DNA of 9,033 bases from NCBI GenBank assembly GCA_002495945.1, contig DAHU01000094.1, forward strand, positions 52,301-61,333. The letters are read 5' to 3'. Numbering within the stretch: the stretch's first letter is position 1; each line of letters opens with the position of its first letter. The translations under genes were made by a program, and so were the position numbers. Of this stretch, positions 1 to 8,000 are shown piece by piece. The DNA is from Euryarchaeota archaeon UBA13 (GTDB lineage Archaea; Thermoplasmatota; Poseidoniia; Poseidoniales; Poseidoniaceae). The notes below the pieces were generated by a model that was not told the DNA's origin, ran no database searches, and saw nothing but the letters and a program-made list of their open reading frames with translations.

Positions 1-516
1 AATAATGCACAGGCAGAAGAACCAGCCGTTGGTGAAGAAAACCAATTAACTCAATCGAGTCTACCGACAGAAAATGTCGAGGTTAAACCGAAGCCACTCA
101 ACAAGTTGCCTAAAGTAGAACAAACTCAAAATTTTGTTGCCGTACCATCAAACTGGCAAGGTCCTGTTACTGCAGATGGAGAACCATTTCACGACCTGGG
201 TATTCAAAACCAAGCTCGACGTTCTTTCCCATCTAGGGCTCTTCGTTATGTTGCACCGGATGAAATGAAGCGAATTCCAACCAGAGGCATAGCCCAAAGA
301 ATTGCCAATGGAGATACTGTCATTGTTGACTTGAGAGATTTGGTTCATATGGACGCTCATCAAAATGCCTGCCGTAGAGATTTGAAGATGATGACTGATG
401 AGGTTGGAGTTGGAGTATTCGCACTTGACCGTGAAGATAAGTTGTTGATGATACCGGGAACTGACGTAATTGTCGATGTCGGAAATCATAATCTTGGCAT
501 CAATCCTTTGATGTAA
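1..516 (+). CDS. SepF-like cell-division protein (DUF552 fold), 5'-truncated by window edge
   Basis: The frame is open from base 1, so the gene starts outside the window and 171 residues are visible. The TTG at 106 is internal to the open frame and need not be the start. Residues 1-40 are acidic and Gln/Pro-rich, like a flexible linker. Residues from about 85 to 168 form a compact alpha/beta domain. It has a basic stretch and a helix (APDEMKRIPTRGIAQRI), a beta strand (DTVIVDLRDL), a helix (MDAHQNACRRDLKMMTDEV), then a strand-turn-strand ending in MIPGTDVIVDV. This order and spacing match archaeal SepF, which in characterised archaea anchors FtsZ to the membrane through an N-terminal amphipathic helix; that part would lie off-window. 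The assignment is by motif recognition only, and a different DUF552-like adaptor is possible. The membrane-protein gene follows 52 bases downstream on the same strand. Confidence 0.68.
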   Translation, partial: NNAQAEEPAVGEENQLTQSSLPTENVEVKPKPLNKLPKVEQTQNFVAVPSNWQGPVTADGEPFHDLGIQNQARRSFPSRALRYVAPDEMKRIPTRGIAQRIANGDTVIVDLRDLVHMDAHQNACRRDLKMMTDEVGVGVFALDREDKLLMIPGTDVIVDVGNHNLGINPLM

Positions 517-540
517 ATCGCATTTTTGTCGGAAATTTGC

Positions 541-549
541 TTAAAAAGG
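541..549 (+). promoter_or_regulatory. possible archaeal TATA-like box for the membrane-protein gene
   Basis: The A/T-rich box TTAAAAAGG is centred about 24 bases upstream of the GTG at 569. That is the spacing expected for an archaeal TATA box serving a leaderless or nearly leaderless transcript. No Shine-Dalgarno sequence precedes the GTG. A run of five T residues at 523-527, just after the SepF-like stop codon, could be a U-tract terminator for the upstream gene. Both are short, low-information signals in an A/T-rich gap. Confidence 0.3.
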
Positions 550-568
550 GCATTCTTTTACCTCAACC

Positions 569-1858
569 GTGGCCGGACGATTCAAAGTTCCATTCTCAGG
601 ATTGAGTGGGTCATATATCCCACATTTTGCATCATCGATGATAATGACGGTGCCATTTATGCTGACCGTCACATGGTTGTCAGCTACCGAATCTGCTTAT
701 TCCTTTAGACAAGACGACTATCGGTTAGAGATTGCTTTCATATTAACCGCATTGATTTCATTTGGCTGGCTGATGTCTATGGTTGTTGGAATTGTTTTCG
801 ACTTATTTCCAATAACTCACGATAGTGAGGCATACACTCACACCCACTCAAATCAATACCTGTTGGTTAACATAATTGGTCAAACTCTTATCATGGGTGG
901 AATATTTTCCAACAATTTGTCGTTGATGTTTGAGATGGTTACCATCGGATTAGTATTGTTATCATGGGGCTTGATTTCAATCGCTTGGCCGAGTTGGAAA
1001 TTACATATTGATTCCAAGGAAAAGGACATTAATTGTGGAAATGTTGCTTTAGTACCTGCTTTGTTAATTCCTGTATCTGTATTAGTTGTTCTTGGATGTT
1101 GGATTTTCCGGCAAAAATCTGGCTTACTTGAATTCGGATATTCATTCAGCGTCGTCGTCATGATGGGTACCATCGCTTTAACTCTGATACTGGCCCATTT
1201 CAACAGAAGACTATCGTGGGACTTGGTCAAGTTCACTGATTTTCGCCCGGTAGTTGCGATATATCTCGTGCTTGCACTTGTTCACTGTTTCTCTGTTCTA
1301 CTCTACGAGCGCGGCCAGGTAACTGAAAATATTGCCAATGTCAGTCAATCACTACCATTCTTGTGGGCGTTTATTTCCACGCGACCGGTTAAAATGCTGC
1401 GTAATATTATGGGGAAAAATAGCAAACCACACTCTACACTAATTGGCCAAGGCCAACTGTATTTCTTGGTTGTCGGAATAATGTCGATTATTCCCGAGTT
1501 TGATGAAGGAAAATTCGTCAACATTTCGTATGTAACATTGATATTTTCTACCGTGATGTTAACTATTTGGGGTTCAGGAATTTACTTGCATAAAGATCAT
1601 CTGCACCAGTCAATACACAGCCGTTCAAAGTTGTACAAAATGTTGATTTTCAATTTCATTGGGGTCACATCACTGCTAATGATTGGCTTCAAGGTCACGA
1701 TATTTGGTGACAACACAGATTTGGTGTACTACCTAATGCGGAATTTTGCCTTATTTTCAATGCTGGCCTACATGCTAATCATTCTGTTTCGCGACCTATT
1801 TCTGTCCATGGACACATGGCACCGCGTACCAATGCATTTCGAACGTTATACTTCGTAA
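569..1858 (+). CDS. polytopic membrane protein of unknown function (about 11-12 helices)
   Basis: This 429-residue protein is not recognised. It is dominated by hydrophobic segments at about residues 20-40, 54-80, 97-116, 117-141, 157-180, 189-211, 228-246, 256-272 (weak), 294-309, 318-342, 358-380 and 388-414, so 11 or 12 membrane helices are likely. The GTG at 569 is the first start after an in-frame TAA at 542-544. It gives a short hydrophilic N-terminus before helix 1, and the next Met (residue 24) would fall inside that helix. Histidines cluster in the loop between helices 2 and 3 (H84, H91, H93) and after helix 10 (H341, H344, H346, H350). The helix count and the GWLMSMVVGIVFDLFPIT segment faintly recall 12-helix NnrS or heme-copper-oxidase-like families. 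The intramembrane His ligands that would support this are not evident, so no function is assigned. It may be co-transcribed with the SepF-like gene, and its 3' end overlaps that of maf by 13 bases. Confidence 0.8.
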   Translation: MAGRFKVPFSGLSGSYIPHFASSMIMTVPFMLTVTWLSATESAYSFRQDDYRLEIAFILTALISFGWLMSMVVGIVFDLFPITHDSEAYTHTHSNQYLLVNIIGQTLIMGGIFSNNLSLMFEMVTIGLVLLSWGLISIAWPSWKLHIDSKEKDINCGNVALVPALLIPVSVLVVLGCWIFRQKSGLLEFGYSFSVVVMMGTIALTLILAHFNRRLSWDLVKFTDFRPVVAIYLVLALVHCFSVLLYERGQVTENIANVSQSLPFLWAFISTRPVKMLRNIMGKNSKPHSTLIGQGQLYFLVVGIMSIIPEFDEGKFVNISYVTLIFSTVMLTIWGSGIYLHKDHLHQSIHSRSKLYKMLIFNFIGVTSLLMIGFKVTIFGDNTDLVYYLMRNFALFSMLAYMLIILFRDLFLSMDTWHRVPMHFERYTS

Positions 1859-2418
1859 TCGCTCAGTTGAACAAGCCGTTCCATGGCATCGCCTGCTATC
1901 CCGAGAACCGTTCCCTCATCACCTTCAACCAATCTTGCAAATTCAGACATTTCTCCAGCCAAATCGTACGCTCCTGCTTTTCCGACCCAAGAGTTACTGA
2001 GCACCAAGTTAACTAAGGTCTCATCAGATAATTCATCAAATTCTACTATTGCTTCGTTAAGATGAAATTCCCACTCACCCTTATACAAAATTCCCGTTGC
2101 AGACCACACCCTGTGTCGGCGACCTGACAATCTGTGTAACATCGCTGCGGCTTCGATAGCATCGGTTGCTTTACCCATGGCTTGTGAATCAATATCAGGG
2201 TCTTGCAACATTGTATCGCTAACGATAACTAAGTCATACTCATTGTCAAATCCAACCGCAGCGGCCTTCTTTTGACAAATCTCTAAAACCTGCCCTGACA
2301 CTCCTTTCGCAGTTGAATTTTCATTCACGCTATCAAGCCCTCTACAGACTAAATTTGGAAAGATTTGAGCCAGCATCTCAGACCTCCGTGCAGATTGTGA
2401 GGCCAGCCAAACTCTCAT
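1846..2418 (-). CDS. maf: Maf/YhdE-family nucleoside triphosphate pyrophosphatase
   Basis: Maf proteins hydrolyse non-canonical or surplus nucleoside triphosphates to the monophosphate plus pyrophosphate in the cytoplasm. The visible family motifs are LASQSARRSEML at residues 5-16 (family LASxSPRRxxLL), VSDTML at 66-71 with the catalytic-type Asp68, MGKATDAIEAAAMLHRLSGR at 81-100 with Lys83, and AGAYDLAG at 148-155. The end of the domain reads EGDEGTVLGIAG. The length is 190 residues, normal for the family. The start was set at the Met directly before RVWLASQS, because Maf proteins begin within a few residues of this motif; an upstream in-frame Met at 2467-2469 would add 17 non-conserved residues. 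Differences from consensus are Ala for Pro in the first motif and Ala where many members have Gln (YGIQG). Substrate preference cannot be read from the sequence. The gene diverges from the KaiC-like ATPase and overlaps the 3' end of the membrane-protein gene. Confidence 0.88.
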   Translation of the reverse strand: MRVWLASQSARRSEMLAQIFPNLVCRGLDSVNENSTAKGVSGQVLEICQKKAAAVGFDNEYDLVIVSDTMLQDPDIDSQAMGKATDAIEAAAMLHRLSGRRHRVWSATGILYKGEWEFHLNEAIVEFDELSDETLVNLVLSNSWVGKAGAYDLAGEMSEFARLVEGDEGTVLGIAGDAMERLVQLSDYEV

Positions 2419-2489
2419 CAAACCTGTGTGATTGTGTCTGTCAATCAACATTACGATTTGAACTGACAAATGTTAGACATATTCAAGTG
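2419..2489. promoter_or_regulatory. divergent intergenic region between maf and the KaiC-like gene
   Basis: This gap of about 71 bases must hold the 5' control signals of both divergent genes. No clear TATA box is visible at the usual distance from either start. A short imperfect dyad is present: TGTCA at 2439-2443 faces TGACA at 2464-2468, and related TGTCT and AGACA elements lie at 2435-2439 and 2475-2479. It could be an operator or chance. Assignment as a promoter region rests mainly on gene orientation. Confidence 0.3.
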
Positions 2490-3239
2490 ATGAATAACAA
2501 TCCGTTAACCGGTGGCAGAATGTCCGGACTGGAAAGAATCCCAACACATATCGAAGGATTAGATGAAAATATGCAAGGTGGCATACCTCAAGGTCACATT
2601 TGCTTAGTAGCCGGAGCGTCGGGCGCAATGAAGTCAAGTTTGACCTTTTCAATGCTGTACAATGCGGTGCTTTACGGGGAAACAAGTGGCATCTATATCA
2701 CCTTAGAACAAGGTAAGGAATCCTTACGAGCTCACATGAGTAACATGGGAATGAATGTTGATGACCCGAGGGTTAGAAACCGCATCGCAATCATCGACTT
2801 GGTCGATCTACGTGTCCAACTTGATGAGCAAGGAATGAGCAATCGAGTCGACTGGATGGGGCAACTCATCAAACAACTTACTTCATATCGTCAATCCATA
2901 GGTTTTGAACTGTTAGTGTTCGACTCATTAGGTGCGTTCTTCACTTTGACGAAGATGGAAAACCCTCGTGACGAGATTTTCAGATTATTTGAAGCGGTTA
3001 GAAGACTCGAGCTTACCTCATTCTTCATTTGTGAGATGACTGGCGAAGATCACAAACAGTTTGGCGAATATGGCATTGAAGACTATCTCTCTGATGGCGT
3101 AATCCATCTTGTCATGGAGCGCTCTGCTGACGACGTTAAGAGAAAAATGAGCGTCATAAAGATGCGCCATACCAATCATATGTTAGGCTACAAGCCATTC
3201 AAATGGAAGCCAGAAGAGCAGCGCTTCACGACACTGTAA
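2490..3239 (+). CDS. KaiC/RadA-like RecA-superfamily ATPase, single domain
   Basis: This is a 249-residue cytoplasmic P-loop protein with one KaiC-type domain. The N-terminal motif ERIPTHIEGLDENMQGGIPQG (residues 15-35) is the family's typical entry, followed by the P-loop GASGAMKSS at 42-50. Next come YITLEQGKESL at 69-79, the Walker B strand LLVFDSLG with Asp145, FFICEMTGED at 178-187, and the typical C-terminal KMRHTNHMLGYKPFKW (224-239). Two departures stand out. Met47 replaces the Gly that normally precedes the P-loop Lys, and the acidic pair after the second strand is Glu73-Gln74 where KaiC has Glu-Glu. ATP binding may persist but hydrolysis is uncertain. Archaeal single-domain relatives are mostly regulatory or of unknown role. 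The start is ambiguous: ATG 2490 is used here, but ATG 2520 (239 residues) is preceded by a GGTGG that could be a Shine-Dalgarno sequence. An upstream in-frame extension to 2313 overlaps maf and is rejected. Confidence 0.85.
   Translation: MNNNPLTGGRMSGLERIPTHIEGLDENMQGGIPQGHICLVAGASGAMKSSLTFSMLYNAVLYGETSGIYITLEQGKESLRAHMSNMGMNVDDPRVRNRIAIIDLVDLRVQLDEQGMSNRVDWMGQLIKQLTSYRQSIGFELLVFDSLGAFFTLTKMENPRDEIFRLFEAVRRLELTSFFICEMTGEDHKQFGEYGIEDYLSDGVIHLVMERSADDVKRKMSVIKMRHTNHMLGYKPFKWKPEEQRFTTL
2511..2515 (+). promoter_or_regulatory. possible ribosome binding site for the alternative ATPase start
   Basis: GGTGG lies 4 bases before the ATG at 2520 (Met11 of the longer form). It is the only purine-rich motif near either candidate start. 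The protein would then begin MSGLERIP, close to where KaiC-family single-domain proteins normally begin. The ATG at 2490 has no such element but could be used on a leaderless transcript. Confidence 0.3.
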
Positions 3240-5060
3240 TCATTCTACTGTTACAGATTTGGCCAAATTTCTTGGTCGGTCTACATCGCATCCTAAGACT
3301 AATGCGGCGTGATAAGAAATCAATTGCAATGGTAACACAGACAACATTGGGGACAGATAATTGTTGACTTTTGGAATTGGAATATTGATGTCTCCTTCTT
3401 CACTAATATCATCCCCACGCTCATGGATGAGAATTATTTTTGCACCCCGTGCACGACATTCATGGATTGCTGAGACCGATTTATCCCTAACATGGTCATT
3501 AGGTACGATGAAAATAACTGGGCTACCCTCTTCAATGAGCGCTATTGGTCCGTGTTTCATTTCCCCAGCCGGATAGGCCAAACATGGGATATAAGCGACC
3601 TCCATGAGTTTTAGTGCCCCTTCTTTGGCAACAGGTGCAGATATTCCGCGTCCCAAAAACAAGACGCTTTTGGCATCCTTTACCGCAGCCACCGCTTCCA
3701 TTATCGGCCCTTGATTTGAGAGATATTCTTCTATTAAATGTGGGATTTGTTGCAAACCATTGATGATTTCTTTGCCCTTTTCTTTGCTAAGTGACCTAGA
3801 ACGCGCCACTTGTATAGCAAATATTGTCAAAGCCGCAACCATGTTTGAGAATGCCTTGGTTGAGGCTACCGCTTGTTCCGGACCTGAATGGATATACACA
3901 CCTTTTCCACATTGCCGGGCAATAGAAGAGCCGACCACATTCACAATACCGTGAACAGAGCCCCCTTTCAGTTGAATTTCTTTGAGCGCCGACAGAGTAT
4001 CAGCAGTCTCACCTGATTGAGAGATTGCAAAATGTAATGCGTTGGGATTTATTACTGGTTCATTGGTTCTAAATTCACTGGCGATATGTGCTACAGAAGG
4101 CACTCTTGCCAATGATTCAATTAGAAATCCTCCGATTTCTGCTGCGTGAAATGCTGTGCCACAACCAAGCAATCTAACATGCGGCAATTTTGATAATTCC
4201 AATGGCGATAGGTTCAGTCCACCTAATCTTCCATTACCTCTAACTCGGTCAAGCCGTCCATTGATACACTGTCGCAGGGAATCGGGTTGCTCATAGATTT
4301 CCTTCAGCATGTAATGCTCAAAATCGCCGAGTTCAGCATCCTGCCATTCTTCTTCGAGAACAGTAATATCGGTATCAAATGAATCTCCATGTATGTTGCT
4401 CATGGTGATTTCATCACGAGTTAATGTCGCAATATCTCCGTCATCCATGAATACTACGCGTTGAGTGTGGGTTGCCAATGCGTGTGGATCGCTTGAAACA
4501 AATACCTCACCATCTCCTTGCCCAATAATCAAAGGTGAGCCATTTCTCGCACACATAATTACATCGTGGTCGAGAAATATAGCACAGATACCCCATGTTC
4601 CAACGAGTTTGCGAAGTGTTCTTCTGAGCGCATCTGTTGGTGAATTATCTCGTCCCAGTTCATATTCAAGGATATGAGATATAACTTCCGAGTCCGTCTC
4701 ACTACTGAACTCTACTCCCTTCTTCTTTAACAAGGACCTCAAAGTCCGGGAATTCTCGATTATACCATTGTGGACAATTACTACTTTGCCGTCTCTGGAC
4801 AAGTGTGGATGGGCGTTTGGGTCCGTAACTCCACCATGGGTGGCCCATCTTGTATGAGCAATTCCCATATTGCCGTGCAAGGTCTTTGGTAAGATAGACT
4901 GGAGTTCAATGACCTTGCCAGTTTTTTTGTAAATACTGAAATCACCATTTTTGAGCGCAATTCCAGATGAGTCATAGCCTCGGTACTCTAAACGACGTAG
5001 ACCTTCTAACAGTATAGGAGCAGCCTGTTTAGGCCCCATATATCCAAAGATGCCACACAT
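3240..5060 (-). CDS. glmS: glutamine--fructose-6-phosphate aminotransferase (isomerizing)
   Basis: GlmS makes glucosamine-6-phosphate from fructose-6-phosphate and glutamine. This is the entry step to UDP-GlcNAc and, in archaea, to amino-sugar surface glycans. The protein is complete at 606 residues, close to the E. coli length. Residues 1 to about 225 are the glutaminase domain: the N-terminal nucleophile Cys2 (MCGIFGY), HTRWATHG at 69-76, HNGIIEN at 97-103 and SSETDSEVI at 119-127. The FEHYMLKEIYEQP linker is at 247-259. Two SIS sugar-isomerase domains follow, with GCGTAFHA at 299-306, SQSGETADT at 347-355, ASTKAFSN at 399-406 and EGALKLMEVAYI near 480-491. Glu487, His503 (GEMKHG) and Lys601 align with catalytic residues of the E. 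coli enzyme. The C-terminus PRNLAKSVTVE is textbook. The ATG is the only sensible start because Cys2 must become N-terminal. It lies 8 bases after the protease stop codon, suggesting read-through transcription, and its stop codon directly abuts that of the ATPase gene. Confidence 0.98.
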   Translation of the reverse strand: MCGIFGYMGPKQAAPILLEGLRRLEYRGYDSSGIALKNGDFSIYKKTGKVIELQSILPKTLHGNMGIAHTRWATHGGVTDPNAHPHLSRDGKVVIVHNGIIENSRTLRSLLKKKGVEFSSETDSEVISHILEYELGRDNSPTDALRRTLRKLVGTWGICAIFLDHDVIMCARNGSPLIIGQGDGEVFVSSDPHALATHTQRVVFMDDGDIATLTRDEITMSNIHGDSFDTDITVLEEEWQDAELGDFEHYMLKEIYEQPDSLRQCINGRLDRVRGNGRLGGLNLSPLELSKLPHVRLLGCGTAFHAAEIGGFLIESLARVPSVAHIASEFRTNEPVINPNALHFAISQSGETADTLSALKEIQLKGGSVHGIVNVVGSSIARQCGKGVYIHSGPEQAVASTKAFSNMVAALTIFAIQVARSRSLSKEKGKEIINGLQQIPHLIEEYLSNQGPIMEAVAAVKDAKSVLFLGRGISAPVAKEGALKLMEVAYIPCLAYPAGEMKHGPIALIEEGSPVIFIVPNDHVRDKSVSAIHECRARGAKIILIHERGDDISEEGDINIPIPKVNNYLSPMLSVLPLQLISYHAALVLGCDVDRPRNLAKSVTVE

Positions 5061-5063
5061 ATT

Positions 5064-5068
5064 TATCC
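5064..5068 (-). promoter_or_regulatory. weak Shine-Dalgarno-like sequence before glmS
   Basis: On the minus strand the 8-base gap between the protease TAG and the glmS ATG reads GGATAAAT, and together with the stop codon it forms TAGGGATAAATATG. The GGGA/GGAT element sits about 4-6 bases from the ATG and could bind the 16S 3' end, allowing translation of glmS from a shared transcript. It is short and could be chance. Confidence 0.3.
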
Positions 5069-8000
5069 CTACAAGTCAACAACCACGTCACAAACTGGAC
5101 AATTCACTTTGGTTAGGCGCAAGTCTTTGATGGTGAATTTTGCGGAACATTCCTGACAATGGGCTTCCTTTTGCGGCACTGGCATGTTGGGTAGTGGTGG
5201 GAGTGCACCCTCGCCAACAGGTGGCAACTCAGGCAACACTGCAGGGGTTAGTGTGGCATCGATCGGTGGCAGATTTGTCCCTAACGGTTGAGGAACATTA
5301 GCAATCATTTGCTCCGTCTTTTCAATGAGTTCTCGCTGTTGTTTCCGTTTCATTCGCCTTTCTAATCGAGAGTTCCCTTCACCAGCTTCTGCTTTGGCAG
5401 CGAGGGTTTCCTGGAGGGTAACTTCTGCTTCCTCAACAACTGCAAGTTTTGGCTCAACCACTGATTGAACGACTAACTCTTCAGCATCCATGTTGATTGC
5501 CATTAACGGTGCTTCATCACTTTCGATATCTACCATAATCTCGACATCGTCTTCATCTAATACCGCAGAAACGGACAGAATCTTTTCTTCTGTTTCTCTA
5601 TTCGTTCTGCGCAGTGAAACAACAAGATAGAGGAATATCACGGAGATTACCAAGGCTGTCAGAATAAGTATAATCGCCTTAGTAGTAGCATCTCCAGGCA
5701 ATGGTTCGAGTAAGGTCTCAAGGAAATTCTTCTCTTCAGTACTCACCTCTTCAGCCTCAAGTGACACTATAGTTTTGAAGGAAAGTGTACCACTGCTTGA
5801 TGAGACTATGATAATTGATTCTTCCTTTGTGGTTGCGTATCCGGAGGTAAATCCTTCAGCAATAAGATTGGACAGCGCAAATTCATCGTTTTCGACATCA
5901 ATTACCCCATATCTTGTCATTGGACCGTACACATTTATTTCATCGTAAACCAAGGAAATCTTATCTTGGTAAGATGACATAACCAAATTTTTAACTCCGG
6001 CCGCAACGATATATTCCGGCTCATCTGCCGACCACAAGTTGTCAGTTATCACATAGGCAATTTTAGACTCTCCACCAAATCCTTCAACCCAAGTTGCTGC
6101 CAATACATCTCTGTCAGATTCTTGATAGACCTCTAATTGTGCATTAGATGCATAATCGCCGACAGAATATTGGAATGACCATGACGGATTCCATTCTTTA
6201 CCATGCGCATACATCAAGCCGACTCGCTCTATTCCCGATATATCATCACGAAGTTCTTGGTAGAGGACATGCATGTTTTCTTTACCGAGGGCAATTGCTA
6301 ACGAATCACCTTGTGACGGTTTGATATCGATATTTGTTAGAATGTAGCTTGAACTCCACGAACTTTGTATCAAGGGAGTATCTGACATCAGAACGAAAAT
6401 TGAGGTTATGTCGTTGTAAGAACCACCGGTTGCAATATCTCTGTGGTAGCCGGCTAACACCAACCTATCACCTTTCTTGGCAATATCAAGGCCCCAATAG
6501 CGACCCTCGGAGAGTTTCAATGCAGTCATGTGAGTTTGTTTTTCGGTGGTTTCTCCCGCACTGGTGATGGATGTCATTGCAATGTGGGATAAGAAGTATC
6601 CTTGCTGACTGAGGACATTCTCTGTCCATGCTGCGTGAACTAATCCATCGTCTTTCAGAATTGCAGTCAATTCTCCTGCCCATGAATCTGCTAATTTGAC
6701 ATCAGCGAGTGTTGCCCAAGCACCAGAAGAAGATTCGGTAACGGTTCTAACATGTAGTTCTCCATCAACTGTAGTGAACAATAAGCCACTATCTTCCATG
6801 CCAACAAAATCAATAATCTCTTCACCGGAAAGTAAGTTCAATCGTACCGGAGAGTCCAAGCCTACATTATTGGCAACAACTGTAAACCGGAGTTCAGAGT
6901 GTTCTGATTCAACACCATTACCTGCCATCGTTACTCGGTAATTGGTGCCGCCTGCAACTGAGAGATTCTCGGGCACAATGAATCTAGCCTCATCATAGCC
7001 AGAACTTGAATCGGAGCCTGGTATGACGATGATGCTGTCTTGAGCAATTTCTTCCCAACCAATACCCTCAAGTTGCCCATAGAGGGTTAATGTAAGACCT
7101 GTAGCATCGGTTTGACCAAGATTATCGACTCTAACAATGATGGTATATTGCTGGTCTGGAATTGGAATCAATGGAATCGTTTGGTAAGCGCCCTGCATAA
7201 ACCGCAACGTTGGTTCAACCGGTCTTTCTTCGATTTCAAAGTCGAAGCTGTAGGAATTATCTTCCGGGTTAGGATCGTCATAATTACTCGAGGGATCGAT
7301 TAGAATTGTCACGGTGTGAGTACCAACATCAGTAGCCCACCAGTAGAGTGTGAGTTCTATTTCATCTCCATCGTCCAAATTTGAGATAGTGATGTCTGAC
7401 GGATAAACTTCTGAATCGTCACCTGGTGCATCGAGTTTGATATAGACATCATCGGCATCTAAGTCACCAACATTCTCGATAGTGAACTTGACAGTTAAGA
7501 TTGAGCCAGCGACTGCTGTTTGAACTGGTAGTCCGACCTCATCCAGCACTTCGACAACGCCAGTGAATACAAAGTCCGGTGCAGCCGGCATGTTGTCGAC
7601 ATTTATTGTGCGACGAATATCATCAGTTTTAACCCCTGATTCGTTGACCATTCTGAAACTCAAACGAGTGGATCCGTCAGTTACGGCTGTCGAATCCCAA
7701 TTGAAGGTCCAATCTTGGCTACCTACCTCTAAGGGTGGCAAATCGGTAGCAAAATCCCACTCACCGTTGTCCACCTTGTATTCAATATAATCATGCTGTA
7801 CGCCGTCAACTGTACCACTAAATTCAACCAATCCACTAACACTCTGTCCAACTGTTGGACTGGCGATAGTGACTTTCATTCTTGCCAAATTAATCACTCT
7901 AAAGTCAATATTTGACTCTGATTCTGTATTGGTATCATACAATTTGACGCTGACAATCACATACTCTTCATCGGCTTGAATCCAGTCCTCTAAGACATTG

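Noticed and set aside
106..108. TTG as the start of the SepF-like gene
   Set aside because: The frame stays open to base 1 with linker-like composition and there is no Shine-Dalgarno sequence before the TTG, so the gene more likely begins off-window.
526..708. Small ORF overlapping the start of the membrane-protein gene
   Set aside because: It lies in another frame of the well-supported membrane protein and has no recognisable features.
880..1236. 118-codon minus-strand ORF inside the membrane-protein gene
   Set aside because: It is an antisense shadow of a strongly hydrophobic coding region, with no motif or start signal.
2419..2469. N-terminal extension of maf to the upstream Met (17 extra residues)
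   Set aside because: The added residues are not like any Maf N-terminus, and the family begins within a few residues of the LASxSxRR motif. The extension would also consume most of the divergent promoter gap.
2313..2489. Longer N-terminus for the KaiC-like ATPase
   Set aside because: The extension overlaps maf on the opposite strand, has Cys-rich low-quality composition, and lies upstream of the normal family start.
5058..5074. glmS ribozyme or riboswitch upstream of glmS
   Set aside because: The gap is only 8 bases and the upstream sequence is protease coding sequence, so there is no room for the ribozyme known from Gram-positive bacteria.
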